Of a stretch of DNA of 64,000 nucleotides, positions 25,291 to 34,621 are shown piece by piece. Under the pieces are notes generated by a model. That model had not been told where the DNA came from. It did not search any database and saw only the letters and a program-made list of their open reading frames with translations. Numbering within the stretch: position 1 is the stretch's first letter; each line of letters starts with the position of its first letter. Origin of the DNA: Amycolatopsis oliviviridis (GTDB taxonomy: Bacteria; Actinomycetota; Actinomycetes; Mycobacteriales; Pseudonocardiaceae); NCBI RefSeq assembly GCF_014654365.1, contig NZ_BNAY01000014.1, positions 85,016 through 149,015 of the forward strand, given 5' to 3'. The position numbers were made by a program, and so were the translations under genes.

Positions 25291-26367
25291 CTACCGCTCG
25301 ATCGTCTCCGCGGAGGTCACCTTCCGGACGTACAGCAGCTTGTCGCCCGGCTCGATCGCGTCCGCCTGCGGAGCGTCCACCCGGTACAGAACGCCGTCGC
25401 GGACGACGCCCAGCACGATGTCGGGCAGATGCCGCGGCGAGCCGCCCTCTTCGGACGGTTCCACCGGGCGTTCGGCGATCGCGAGGCCGGACTCGGGGGT
25501 GAGCAGGTCCTCGACCATGTCGACCACCAGCGGTGTCGACGTCGCCATGCCGAGCAGGCGCCCGGCGGTCTCGCTCGACACCACGACCTGGTTCGCGCCC
25601 GACTGCTTCAGCAGGTGGACGTTCTCCGCCTCCCGCACCGACGCCACGATGTGCGACTTCGGCGCGAGCTCGCGGGCGGTCAGCGTGACCAGCACGGCGG
25701 TGTCGTCGCGGTTCGGGGCGACGACGACGGCCTTGGCCCGCTGCACACCGGCGACGCGCAGCACGTCGGCGCGGGTGGCCGAACCGTGCACGGTCACCAG
25801 GCCGAGTGACGTGGCCGCTTCGAGGGCCTGCTGGTCGGTGTCGACGACGACGATGTGGTCGGGTTCGACGTTCTCGTCCCCGAGCAGCGCGTTGACCGCC
25901 GACCGGCCCTTCGTGCCGAATCCGACGACGACCGTGTGGTCACGCACCTTCGTCCTCCACTTTTGGATCTTGAAAGCCTGACGGGAGCGCTCGGTGAGCA
26001 CTTCGAGTGTGGTACCGACCAGGACGATGAGGAAGAGCACCCGCAGCGGCGTGATCACCAGGACGTTGACCAGCCGCGCGGACGACGTCGCGGGGGCGAT
26101 GTCGCCGTAGCCGGTGGTCGACAGCGAAACCGTCGCGTAGTAGAGGCTGTCGAGGAAGCTGAGCCCGTCGCCGTTGGCGTCGCGGTAGCCGTCCCGGTCG
26201 AGGTAGACGATCAGCACGGTCGCCAGCAGGGCGAGCATCGCACCGATGATCCGTTTGAAGATCGACCGCATCGGGCTGACCGTCAGTTCCGGCATCCGGA
26301 TCACGCCGACGAGCTCGTGGTCCGGGCGGTCGCTCAGCCTGACCGGGAAACGCTTGAGAACCCTCAT
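25291..26367 (-). CDS. Two-helix potassium channel with RCK (TrkA-N/TrkA-C) domains
   Basis: 358 residues. Helix one (about 38-56), the pore loop with the K+ selectivity filter TTGYGD (84-89), helix two (about 98-118), then a cytoplasmic Rossmann RCK domain (TVVVGFGTKGRSAVNALLGD, with the acidic VVVDTD end of the second strand) and a C-terminal TrkA-C part. Four subunits should form a nucleotide- or ion-gated channel. In M. tuberculosis the homologous position beside nudC and adnB is Rv3200c, which supports orthology. An N-terminal tail of about 35 residues precedes the first helix. Confidence 0.93.
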   Translation of the reverse strand: MRVLKRFPVRLSDRPDHELVGVIRMPELTVSPMRSIFKRIIGAMLALLATVLIVYLDRDGYRDANGDGLSFLDSLYYATVSLSTTGYGDIAPATSSARLVNVLVITPLRVLFLIVLVGTTLEVLTERSRQAFKIQKWRTKVRDHTVVVGFGTKGRSAVNALLGDENVEPDHIVVVDTDQQALEAATSLGLVTVHGSATRADVLRVAGVQRAKAVVVAPNRDDTAVLVTLTARELAPKSHIVASVREAENVHLLKQSGANQVVVSSETAGRLLGMATSTPLVVDMVEDLLTPESGLAIAERPVEPSEEGGSPRHLPDIVLGVVRDGVLYRVDAPQADAIEPGDKLLYVRKVTSAETIER

Positions 26368-26455
26368 GCACAGGCTCCGGCCTGGTCCGCGTCACTCACG
26401 GTCGGGAGGATAGCCGAAGAACCTTACGTTCAGCGCGGTATGCGAAGCTCAGGGC

Positions 26456-26842
26456 ATGTCTTCGGATTCCAAGCCGTCTCAGCGGCCCGCTTATTTCCTC
26501 GCCGGCCTGCTGGGCGCGGCCGGTGTCCTGCACTTCGTCCAGCCGAAGCCCTTCGACGCGATCATCCCGAAGCAGCTCCCCGGCTCCGCGCGGGCCTGGA
26601 CCTATGGCTCCGGCGTGGCCGAGCTGGGCGTCGCGGCCGCGGTCGCCAACCCGAAGACGCGACGGCTCGGCGGGCTCGCGGCCGCGCTGCTGTTCGTCGT
26701 GGTCCTGCCGGGGAACGTGAAGATGGCCGTCGACGCCGACCGCCGGAAGGCCCCGAAGCACTGGCGAGCGGCTTTCTGGGCCCGCGTCCCGCTCCAGATC
26801 CCCCTGGTGACCTGGGCGCTGAAGGTGCGCGACCGCGCCTAG
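26456..26842 (+). CDS. DoxX-like small membrane protein
   Basis: 128 residues with about four hydrophobic helices (YFLAGLLGAAGVLHFVQPKP, then LGVAAAVANP, then LGGLAAALLFVVVLPGNVKM). The spacing and the GxLHFVxP...NVxMA pattern fit the DoxX-like group, some members of which help assemble membrane thiol-redox systems. The specific role here is unknown. It is a single gene, divergent from the K+ channel and convergent with adnB. Confidence 0.8.
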   Translation: MSSDSKPSQRPAYFLAGLLGAAGVLHFVQPKPFDAIIPKQLPGSARAWTYGSGVAELGVAAAVANPKTRRLGGLAAALLFVVVLPGNVKMAVDADRRKAPKHWRAAFWARVPLQIPLVTWALKVRDRA

Positions 26843-26850
26843 AAACCCTC

Positions 26851-26912
26851 GCGTTTCGTCCTCTGAATGCGGTACTTGCGCGTGCAACTACCGCATTCAG
26901 AGGACGAAACGC
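26851..26912. repeat. Family D palindrome, copy D3, probable bidirectional terminator
   Basis: A near-perfect 62-base palindrome: GCGTTTCGTCCTCTGAATGC, inner GGTACTTGCGCGTGCAACTACC, and the inverse. Its right end coincides with the last base of the adnB stop codon, so the element reaches into the gene. Confidence 0.92.
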
Positions 26913-29900
26913 TAGATCGTCGGGACGCCGCGCAGGAGCTGTCGCAGGCCTTCGGCGTCCAGCAGATCCGCCGGGCGGACGGTCTTGTCGTGTTTCACGT
27001 AGTGGAACGCCGCCCGCACCTTCTCCACGGGGATCTTCTTCAGCGCCGCCCACGCCAGCCGGTACGCCGCGAGCTGCACGGCGAGCGACTCGAGCCGGTC
27101 CTTCTCCGGGACGGCGCCGGTCTTCCAGTCGACGACGGTCCAGCCGCCGTCGGGCTCGGCGAACACGGCGTCCATCCGCCCGCGCAGCGTCACGCCCACG
27201 ACGTCGGCCGAGAACGGGACCTCGACGGCGTGCGGCACCCGGTGCGCCCACTCGCTCTTCTCGAACGCCGTCTGCAGCGCCTCCAGCTCCGAATCCGGCG
27301 CTTCGTCGACGTCCGCCGCACCCGGCAGGTCGTCGATCTCCAAGAGCTGTTCACCGCCGAACCGCTGCTCCAGCCACCCGTGGAACGCCGTCCCCCGGCG
27401 CGCGTAAGTGTTGGGGCGCACGGGAAGCGGCCGCCGCAGCCGTTTGGCCAGCGCGGCCGGATCGGCCGACAGCTCGACCAGCTGACTCACCGAAAGATGC
27501 GGCGGAAGCACGACCTGCTGCACCCGGTCCCGCGCCCGCGCGCGCTCCTCCAGCAGCACCTTGGTGTCGGAGATCCAGCCGTCCGGATCGTCTTCTTCCT
27601 CCTCGAAGCCCTCTTCGGCGTCCTCCATCGCACCCAGCACCAGATCGACGCCGTTGGTGACGCCCTCGCGCCGCGGCCACAGCGGATCGACCGGCCACCG
27701 CGACCGGCGGGAGTCGGCGACCAGCGGGTTCTCCCCGTCGGCCTCCGGCTCGTCGGCCCAGTGCTCGATCCGGCCGACCGAGTTCTCCCGCATCACCTCA
27801 CCGATTTCGACCAGGAACTCCGACGGGCCCTTCGGCCGCGCGCTGCTCTCGTTCCACCAATGGCCGGAAATCAGCATCGTGTGCTCGGACCGGGTCAGCG
27901 CGACGTAACAGAGCCGCCGTTCCTCGTCCGCTTCGCGCGCGACGAAACCCTCTTCGTGCAGTTCCAGGGCTTCCTGGACTTCCTTGCGGTCATAGCCTTC
28001 CGCGACCCGCAGCTCCGGCAGGTCCTCCGAGTCCCCGCGCAACGCCGCCGGCAGCGAGGTCGAGGTCCTAAGCCACGACGACGATCGCCGTCTCCCGGGA
28101 AAGACCTCCTTGACCAGGTGCGGAACCGCGACGATGCGCCACTCCAGTCCCTTGGCCGAATGCACGGTCAGCACCTGGACCCGGTCCGGGACGACCTCCA
28201 CCTCGCCCGGGGTGAGCCCGTCCTCCGCGTGCGCGGCCGTGTTGAGATAGTCCACAAAGGACAAAAGAGTGGCCGTCGGCGAGGTCTCGGCGAAATCCGT
28301 GACGACGTCGGCGAAAGCGTCCAGATGCGCACGCCCGGCCGGTCCGGGGCGGGCCAGTGACTCGACGTCGAGCAGCATCGTGCGTTCCACGTCGGCGACC
28401 AGTTCCGGCAACGACTGGTCGAGGCGCCGTCGCAGCGCCGAAAGCTCCCTGCCGATCCGCTGGATACGCCGGAACCCCTCCGGCGAATACCGTTCCGGCG
28501 TCCCGGGATCGTCGATCGCGTCGGCGAGCCCCGCCTGCTCGACCCGTTCGGTCACCAGCACGGGTTCGTCCACATCGGACTTGCCCGACGGCGGCACCGG
28601 CGACGAGAGTTCGCCCGCGCGACGCCACAACGCCGCGAGGTCGGCCGCCGCGATCCGCCAGCGCGCCCCGGTCAGCAACCGGGCGGCGGCGCTGCCCGCG
28701 AGCGGATCGGCGAGCACCCGCAACGTGCTGACCAGGTCCGCGACCTCGGGTTCGTCGAGAAGGCCGCCGAGACCGACGACCTCCACCGGCAGCCCGCGGG
28801 CCCGCATCTCGGCCGCGATCGGTGCCATGTCGGCACGACGGCGCACCAGCACCGCCGCTGTCGGCGGTTTTCCGTTCTCCTCCAAGGATTCGAACCAGCG
28901 TTTCGCCACCGCGTCGGCCACCCACTCGCGTTCGGCGCGAATATCCGGCAGCAACGCGGCGGCGATGTCGGCCGGCCCCGCGCCTTCCAGCGCCCGCAGC
29001 CGTGCGACGCCGAGACCGCGCTCCCGCAACGGTTCCGAGATCGCGTTCGCGAGCTCCAGCACCTCGGGCGGGTTGCGGAAACTGGTCAGCAGCCCGAAGT
29101 CCAGGGCCGGGACGAGCCGTTCGCCGTTGTCTCGGGGGAAGTCCGTGGTGAACCGGGGCAGGTTCGCCGCGCTCGCCCCGCGCCAGCCGTAGATGGCCTG
29201 CGCCGGGTCGCCCACCGCCGTCACCGGCATCGGCGGATGTTCGACACCGCCGAACAGCGACCGCAGCAGGATCCGCTGGGCGTGCCCGGTGTCCTGGTAC
29301 TCGTCGAGCAGGACGGCGCCGTACCGCTCGCGCTCCCCCGCGACCACCGCCGGATAGCTGCTGGCGAGCTGCGCGGCCAGCGACATCTGGTCGGCGAAGT
29401 CGAGCGCGCCTTCGGCCCGTTTCCGCGCGTGGTACGCCTCGACCAGCGGCAGGAGCGCGAGCCGGAACCGTTGCGCCGTCATGACTTCGGCCAGTTTCTG
29501 CGGCAGCGCCGCACGCTGTCCCTTCGCCCGCGGCGCCTTCTCGATGACGTCGCACAGCCACGACGTGTACTGCGCCAGCCGTTCGGTCTCGACCAGATGC
29601 TCACCGAGCTCCCCGGCCAGCGCGAGCAACTGCGCCGTCACCGTGGAGGGCACGCGATCGGTGTCGAGGTCGTTGTCCCAAGTGGACACCACGCGATGCG
29701 AGAACTGCCACGAAGACGTCTCCGAAAGCAGCCGGACCCCGGGCTGCACGGGCAGCCGCAGCCCGTGTTCGGACAGCAGCCGTCCGGCGTACGCGTGATA
29801 GGTGAGCACCGTCGGTTCCCCGGCGGTCACCGTCATGCGCAGGTCGCCGGTCGGGTCGATCTTGTCGAGCAGCCCCGAGCCGACCAGGCGGCGCAGCCGG

Positions 29901-30169
29901 GTGCGGACGCGTTCGGCGAGCTGGCGGGCGGCCTTGCGGGTGAAGGTCAGGCCGAGGACGCGTTCCGGCGGAACGACGCTGTTGGCCACCAGCCACACCA
30001 CGCGCGCGGCCATCGTCTCGGTCTTGCCCGCGCCCGCGCCCGCGACGACCAGCGACGGCTCGATCGGCGCGGCGATCACCTCGGCCTGTTCGTCGGTCGG
30101 GGTGTGCAGGCCGAGCGCGCGGGCGATCTCGGCGGGTTCGACCTGGCGGCGCTGCAGTTCGGAGATCAA
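26912..30169 (-). CDS. adnB: AdnB, UvrD-like helicase-nuclease subunit
   Basis: 1085 residues. UvrD-type motor: Walker A GAGAGKTETMAARV, motif II LLDEYQDTGHAQR, motif III VGDPAQAIYGWRG, motif V LTVHSAKGLEW and motif VI CYVALTRSEH. The C-terminal RecB-like nuclease domain carries the VVDWKTG signature with AVQLAAYRLAWA. In mycobacteria AdnA and AdnB form a heterodimeric motor-nuclease that resects double-strand breaks, with AdnB the main motor. I chose the TTG at 30169, giving a TTGA overlap with the adnA stop; the longer open frame reads the adnA C-terminus out of frame. The gene order matches M. tuberculosis Rv3202c-Rv3201c. Confidence 0.94.
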   Translation of the reverse strand: MISELQRRQVEPAEIARALGLHTPTDEQAEVIAAPIEPSLVVAGAGAGKTETMAARVVWLVANSVVPPERVLGLTFTRKAARQLAERVRTRLRRLVGSGLLDKIDPTGDLRMTVTAGEPTVLTYHAYAGRLLSEHGLRLPVQPGVRLLSETSSWQFSHRVVSTWDNDLDTDRVPSTVTAQLLALAGELGEHLVETERLAQYTSWLCDVIEKAPRAKGQRAALPQKLAEVMTAQRFRLALLPLVEAYHARKRAEGALDFADQMSLAAQLASSYPAVVAGERERYGAVLLDEYQDTGHAQRILLRSLFGGVEHPPMPVTAVGDPAQAIYGWRGASAANLPRFTTDFPRDNGERLVPALDFGLLTSFRNPPEVLELANAISEPLRERGLGVARLRALEGAGPADIAAALLPDIRAEREWVADAVAKRWFESLEENGKPPTAAVLVRRRADMAPIAAEMRARGLPVEVVGLGGLLDEPEVADLVSTLRVLADPLAGSAAARLLTGARWRIAAADLAALWRRAGELSSPVPPSGKSDVDEPVLVTERVEQAGLADAIDDPGTPERYSPEGFRRIQRIGRELSALRRRLDQSLPELVADVERTMLLDVESLARPGPAGRAHLDAFADVVTDFAETSPTATLLSFVDYLNTAAHAEDGLTPGEVEVVPDRVQVLTVHSAKGLEWRIVAVPHLVKEVFPGRRRSSSWLRTSTSLPAALRGDSEDLPELRVAEGYDRKEVQEALELHEEGFVAREADEERRLCYVALTRSEHTMLISGHWWNESSARPKGPSEFLVEIGEVMRENSVGRIEHWADEPEADGENPLVADSRRSRWPVDPLWPRREGVTNGVDLVLGAMEDAEEGFEEEEDDPDGWISDTKVLLEERARARDRVQQVVLPPHLSVSQLVELSADPAALAKRLRRPLPVRPNTYARRGTAFHGWLEQRFGGEQLLEIDDLPGAADVDEAPDSELEALQTAFEKSEWAHRVPHAVEVPFSADVVGVTLRGRMDAVFAEPDGGWTVVDWKTGAVPEKDRLESLAVQLAAYRLAWAALKKIPVEKVRAAFHYVKHDKTVRPADLLDAEGLRQLLRGVPTI

Positions 30170-33100
30170 GGACCGGTCACCTGCCTGCCCTCGGGTCGCA
30201 ACGGACAGCAACCCCTTGCCGGGCACCGATCACAGTCCGGGTTCTCGGTGACCCCGTACTCCGGTCCCGCCGCGGATCCGGCCGCCGAACGCACCAGTTC
30301 GAGCCACTGCTTGCCACCCTCCTCGTCGAGCGGCGCCTGCTCGCGCTGGGTGGATCCGGTCTTGTTGTTGGACTTCGCGACGTAGACCAGCCGCGCGCCG
30401 CCGGGTTTCGAACCGCCCTCGACGGCGCCGAGCAGCACGGCGAGCTGGTACGCGGCCAGCTGCGGATGCTGTTCGGCGTCCGAGGCGGAGATCGGGACCT
30501 TGCCGGTCTTGATGTCGATGACGACCGGGCGTCCGTCCTTGTCCATCTCGACGCGGTCGACCCGGCCGCGCAGGAGCACCCGGATGTCGGTGTCGCCGTC
30601 ACCGACCGGAAGTTCGACTTCGATGTCCTGCTCGACCCCGGCCTCGATCAGTTCCTTGCGGCTGGATTCCAGCCAGGAGATGAAGTTCCGCAGCATCTGC
30701 TCGACCCGGGACCGTTCGCGACGCGAGAACCACGGCGCTCCCGCGTCGACCCGCACCCAAGCTTCGTCGAGGGCCGCGCGGATCTGCTCGTCGCTGCTGC
30801 CGCCCGCGACCGCTTGCGCGAGACCGTGCACCAGGGTTCCGGTGACGGCCGCGAGTTGCGCCGGGTCACTGCCGCCGTGGCGTTCGATCAGCCACCGCAG
30901 CGGGCATTTGACCAGAACCTCCACTGTGGACGGTGAGATGCGGATCAGGTCGCCGGGACCGTGCACGGGTTCGGCGGTGGAGGGTTCCAGCAGGCCGTAC
31001 CAGGTCCCCGGATGCGCGCCCGGGACACCGGCGGCGGCCAGTTTCGCGAGCTGACGCGCCGCCCGCTGACGCCGTTCAGGCTCGCTCGACTCATCGCAGA
31101 CGACCTCACGCAGTTCGCCGACGAGCTCGGCGAGCACCAGCGATCGTCCCGCCGGCTTCATCCGCGAGTCGAGACCGCCGTCGTCCGCGCCGTTCTCCTC
31201 CAGGTCGTCGATGAACCGCGAGGGCTGCTCGTCCTCCCCCGCGACCGCGCTGACCAGCAGGATCTTCCGCGCCCGGCTCGCGGCGAGGTAGAACAGCCGC
31301 CGCTCTTCGGCGAGGATCGGCGCGGTGGCGGACACCTTTTCGTCGTCGACACCGGACATGAGGTCGACCAGCCGTTCCACGCCGAGCACGGAACCGCGCA
31401 GCCGCAGATCCGGCCAGCTGCCCTCCTGGACCCCGGCGATCGACACGACCGTCCATTCGCGACCGGCGGACGCGTGCGCGGTGAGCAGCGAGACGCCGTC
31501 GCTCTTCATCGCCGCGGGCGCCAGCGTGTCACCCGCGATGTTCTGCGCGGACAGGTAATCCGCGAACGACGCGACACTCGCCTTCGGCAATCTGTCGACA
31601 TAGCGACCGGCCGCGTCGAAGAGCGCGACGATCGCGTCGAGGTCCCGATCCGCCTGCGAACCCAGGGAACCGCCGCGATCGACCAGACGCAGGAAGCGCT
31701 GCTCCAGACCGCTGTCCTGCCACAGCTCCCACAGCACCTGCTCGACGCCTTCGCCGCGCACCACGGCCTGGTGCGCGGCGTGCAGCAAGCCACCGATACG
31801 ACGCATCGGCAGCGATTCGGCCTCGGCGAGACCGGTGAGGACATCGTTGGTACGCAAGGCTTCCACCAGCAATTCGTCACTGGATCGCTGTCCGCCTCCG
31901 GCGAGCTCCAGCCTGCGCAGACCGCGCCGCAGCCGCCGCAACGCGAGTGGATCCGCGCCGCCCAAGGGCGAGGACAGCAGCATCTCGGCGAGGTCGACGT
32001 CGAGCAGTTCCGGATCGGCGGCGAGCCGTAGCATCGCCAGCAGCGGCCGGACGGCGGGCTGTTTCGCGAGCGGCAGTTCCTCGGTGGCCGACCCGATCGG
32101 CACCCCGGCGGCGCGCAGGGCACGTTGCAGGACAAGAAAAGTACGGGCGGGCGACCGGACGAGCACCGCCATCTCCGACCACGGCACGCCTTCGACGAGA
32201 TGCGCGCGGCGGAGCTGATCGGCGATCCAGCTCGCCTCGGCGGCCGGGGTCGGCATCAGCCGGACGCGGACGGCGCCACCCTCGGCGTCCGGAGCGTCGA
32301 CGAGCTTGCGCTGCGGCGACGAGCCGGGCAGCACGGACCCGAGTTTCGTGACCGCCGTGCGAATCACCGGGGCGAGCCGGTGCGCGGTGGTCAGCAGGAC
32401 GGTGCGCTCGCCGTCTCCGTCCGCGTCGGCGAACAGCCGGGGATCCGCGCCGCGGAAGGAGAACACGGACTGATCGGGGTCGCCCGCGACGACGAACTCG
32501 TCGGCCGCGTGCCCGATGAGCCGGACGAGCTGGGTCTGCAGCGGGTCGAGGTGCTGCGCGTCGTCGACGAACAGGTGACGGACCCGCCGCTGCTCGCGTT
32601 CGCGCAGTTCGGGGTCGTCCTCCAGCGCGAGCAGCGCCGACGTGACGAGTTCAGCCGCGTCGAGGGCGGGCGCGCTCGCCACGCCCAGCGCGTTGCCGCC
32701 CGCGCCCTGCAGCAGGGTGACTTCTTCGTACTGGCTCCAGAACCGCCCCGCCGCGACCCACTCCTCGCGGTCGCGGCGCCTGCCGAGCTCGACCAGGTCT
32801 TCCGGGCCGAGCCCACGTTCGGCGGCGCGGAGCAGGAGGTCTCGCAGCTCCTCGGCGAAACCGGGCACGTTCAGCGCGGGCCGCAGCTGCTCCGGCCAGT
32901 CGAGCGCGCCTTCTTCGAGGTCACCGGCGAGGAGGTCGCGGACGACGACGTCCTGTTCCGCCCCGGCCAGCAGACGGGGCGGCGGGAGTTCGTCGGCCTG
33001 CGCTTCCATGCGCAACAGCGCGTACGCGTACGAATGCACCGTGCGCACGAGCGGCTCGCGGATCGTGCGCGGCAGCGGATCCTCTTCCGGATCGGTGGTG

Positions 33101-33387
33101 AGCCGGTGGGTGATGTCGGCGCGCAGGACCTCGGCGGCCTTGCGGGAAGTGGTCAGGATGAGCACGCTCTCCGGATTCGCGCCCTCCGCTATACGCCGCG
33201 AAGCCGCCGAAGCCAGCAAGGCCGTCTTGCCTGTTCCAGGGCCGCCCAGGACCCGGCGGAAGCCGTCCGGGGCGGCCAGCAGGCGGCGGGCGCCGGAATC
33301 CCACTGGAAGGACGGCGTGCCGGTGACCGGCGTGCGGACCAGCCGCGCGTCGGTTCCTGCCGCTGTTCGCCGCCCGTTCACGCCCAC
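30166..33387 (-). CDS. adnA: AdnA, helicase-nuclease subunit with Fe-S nuclease domain
   Basis: 1073 residues. Motor motifs: Walker A GGPGTGKTALL, motif II LFVDDAQHLDP and motif III GDPDQSVFSFRGAD. The motif V region is altered to LTAHASAGREW compared with HSAKGLEW in AdnB, and motif VI to YLAASRARKI. The nuclease domain near the C-terminus shows VIDIKTGKVP. It is framed by CPLRWLIE and CDRCPARGCCPL, the four-cysteine arrangement that holds an Fe-S cluster in AddB-like nucleases. The start was set at GTG 33387; GTG 33381 is possible, and the longer frame would overlap the divergent gene's promoter. It is divergent from the alkyltransferase-like gene. Confidence 0.92.
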   Translation of the reverse strand: MGVNGRRTAAGTDARLVRTPVTGTPSFQWDSGARRLLAAPDGFRRVLGGPGTGKTALLASAASRRIAEGANPESVLILTTSRKAAEVLRADITHRLTTDPEEDPLPRTIREPLVRTVHSYAYALLRMEAQADELPPPRLLAGAEQDVVVRDLLAGDLEEGALDWPEQLRPALNVPGFAEELRDLLLRAAERGLGPEDLVELGRRRDREEWVAAGRFWSQYEEVTLLQGAGGNALGVASAPALDAAELVTSALLALEDDPELREREQRRVRHLFVDDAQHLDPLQTQLVRLIGHAADEFVVAGDPDQSVFSFRGADPRLFADADGDGERTVLLTTAHRLAPVIRTAVTKLGSVLPGSSPQRKLVDAPDAEGGAVRVRLMPTPAAEASWIADQLRRAHLVEGVPWSEMAVLVRSPARTFLVLQRALRAAGVPIGSATEELPLAKQPAVRPLLAMLRLAADPELLDVDLAEMLLSSPLGGADPLALRRLRRGLRRLELAGGGQRSSDELLVEALRTNDVLTGLAEAESLPMRRIGGLLHAAHQAVVRGEGVEQVLWELWQDSGLEQRFLRLVDRGGSLGSQADRDLDAIVALFDAAGRYVDRLPKASVASFADYLSAQNIAGDTLAPAAMKSDGVSLLTAHASAGREWTVVSIAGVQEGSWPDLRLRGSVLGVERLVDLMSGVDDEKVSATAPILAEERRLFYLAASRARKILLVSAVAGEDEQPSRFIDDLEENGADDGGLDSRMKPAGRSLVLAELVGELREVVCDESSEPERRQRAARQLAKLAAAGVPGAHPGTWYGLLEPSTAEPVHGPGDLIRISPSTVEVLVKCPLRWLIERHGGSDPAQLAAVTGTLVHGLAQAVAGGSSDEQIRAALDEAWVRVDAGAPWFSRRERSRVEQMLRNFISWLESSRKELIEAGVEQDIEVELPVGDGDTDIRVLLRGRVDRVEMDKDGRPVVIDIKTGKVPISASDAEQHPQLAAYQLAVLLGAVEGGSKPGGARLVYVAKSNNKTGSTQREQAPLDEEGGKQWLELVRSAAGSAAGPEYGVTENPDCDRCPARGCCPLRPEGRQVTGP

Positions 33388-33441
33388 GATGGAACCACGC
33401 CCCGCCGACACAACCTCGCAGCGGCACGGCAAAGTGGTCCC

Positions 33442-33765
33442 ATGGATGACGAACTGCACGAGCGGGTGCGCGAGGTCATCGCGAGCGTGCCCGCCGGCTC
33501 GGTCGCGACTTATGGGGATATAGCGTCGGTTTCGGGAGCCCCGTCACCGAGGCTGATCGGGCGGATCCTCAGCGAGGACGGCCAGGACCTGCCTTGGCAC
33601 CGCATTCTGCGCGCCGACGGGACACCGGCTCCGCATCTGCTCGACGAGCAACTGCAACGGCTGCGCGCGGAGGGTGTCATACCCGACGGCCAGCGCGTCG
33701 ACCTGCGAAAATACCGGTGGCAGCGTGATCCCGACAACGACGCTGGCCTTGGCGGACTTTTTTAG
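33442..33765 (+). CDS. Alkyltransferase-like protein (ATL), MGMT-family DNA damage sensor
   Basis: 107 residues corresponding to the DNA-binding domain of O6-alkylguanine-DNA methyltransferase (VPAGSVATYGDIASVSGAP, the helix-turn-helix segment). The active-site PCHR is replaced by PWHR (residues 51-54), so no alkyl transfer can occur. Proteins with this exchange bind O6-alkylguanine and pass the lesion to nucleotide excision repair. It is divergent from adnA, as in M. tuberculosis (Rv3204), forming a DNA repair neighbourhood. Its stop codon lies inside the iron box of the next gene. Confidence 0.93.
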   Translation: MDDELHERVREVIASVPAGSVATYGDIASVSGAPSPRLIGRILSEDGQDLPWHRILRADGTPAPHLLDEQLQRLRAEGVIPDGQRVDLRKYRWQRDPDNDAGLGGLF

Positions 33766-33780
33766 GTTAGCCTCGCCTAA
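33762..33780 (+). promoter_or_regulatory. IdeR/DtxR-type iron box
   Basis: TTAGGTTAGCCTCGCCTAA matches 16 of 19 positions of the IdeR consensus TTAGGTTAGGCTAACCTAA. Its last base is the first base of the siderophore-interacting protein's ATG, and its first bases include the upstream gene's stop codon. Iron-loaded IdeR bound here would block a start-proximal promoter. A transcript starting at or near the ATG would be leaderless. Confidence 0.9.
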
Positions 33781-34610
33781 TGAGTTACATCGAGGCGAAG
33801 GTGACCGGCGTCCGGCGGCTCACCCCGCACATGAGCAGGGTGACCTTCTCGGGGGCGACGCTGGTGGACCAGGCGCCCGACCAGTACCTGAAGGTGTTCT
33901 TCCCGCAGCCCGGCCAGGCGGAGCCCGTACTCCCCGCGCCGCTGAGCGGGGACGAGGTGTACTCCTGGTACAAGACCTACCTCGCGATGCCGGACGACGT
34001 CCGCCCGCCGATGCGCACCTACACCGTGCGCGCGCTGCGGCCGTCGGTGCAGGAGGTCGACATCGACTTCGTGCTGCACGGCGATGAAGGCCCCGCCTCC
34101 GCGTGGGCTTCGGGCGCTTCGGAGGGCGACAAGGTCGCCTTCCTGGGGCCGCACGGGCTCTACAACGTGCCCGAAGGGACGACCTGGCAGCTGCTGATCG
34201 GCGACGAGACCGCGATCCCGGCCATCGGCGCGATCGTCGAGGCGCTGCCCGCCGGGACGCGGGCGCTGGTCTACGTCGAGATCAGCGACCGCGAGGACCG
34301 GCAGGTCTTCGAAACGCAGGGAACGGTGGAGTTGCACTGGGTGGTGCGCGGTTCTCAGCCCGTGGGCGAGGCCGTGCTCGAAGCCGTGCGCAAGGCGGAA
34401 CTGCCGGGCGGGACGGCCTACGCGTGGGTGTCCGGCGAGGCGAACATGGTGAAGCTGGTGCGACGGCACCTCGTCCGGGAGCGCGGGGTCGACAAGCGGG
34501 CGATCTGCTTCACCGGGTACTGGCGGCAGGGCATGAGCGAAGAGGCCGCCGGACGGGAAGCCATGCGACAGGCCGAGGCGGGCAAGGTTCCGGCGTCGGA
34601 CGACGACTGA
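33780..34610 (+). CDS. Siderophore-interacting protein (FAD-binding ferric-siderophore reductase)
   Basis: 276 residues of the SIP family. The N-terminal beta-barrel binds FAD (RTYTVRALRPSVQEVDIDFV) and the C-terminal NAD(P)H-binding lobe follows (LLIGDETAIPAIGAIVEALP, AWVSGEANMVKLVRRHLV). It should reduce ferric siderophores in the cytoplasm to release iron. The ATG abuts an IdeR box, so expression should rise when iron is scarce. No siderophore synthesis or uptake gene is nearby. There is no Shine-Dalgarno sequence within the box-derived leader, consistent with a leaderless start. Confidence 0.94.
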   Translation: MSYIEAKVTGVRRLTPHMSRVTFSGATLVDQAPDQYLKVFFPQPGQAEPVLPAPLSGDEVYSWYKTYLAMPDDVRPPMRTYTVRALRPSVQEVDIDFVLHGDEGPASAWASGASEGDKVAFLGPHGLYNVPEGTTWQLLIGDETAIPAIGAIVEALPAGTRALVYVEISDREDRQVFETQGTVELHWVVRGSQPVGEAVLEAVRKAELPGGTAYAWVSGEANMVKLVRRHLVRERGVDKRAICFTGYWRQGMSEEAAGREAMRQAEAGKVPASDDD

Positions 34611-34621
34611 CCTGCGAAAAG

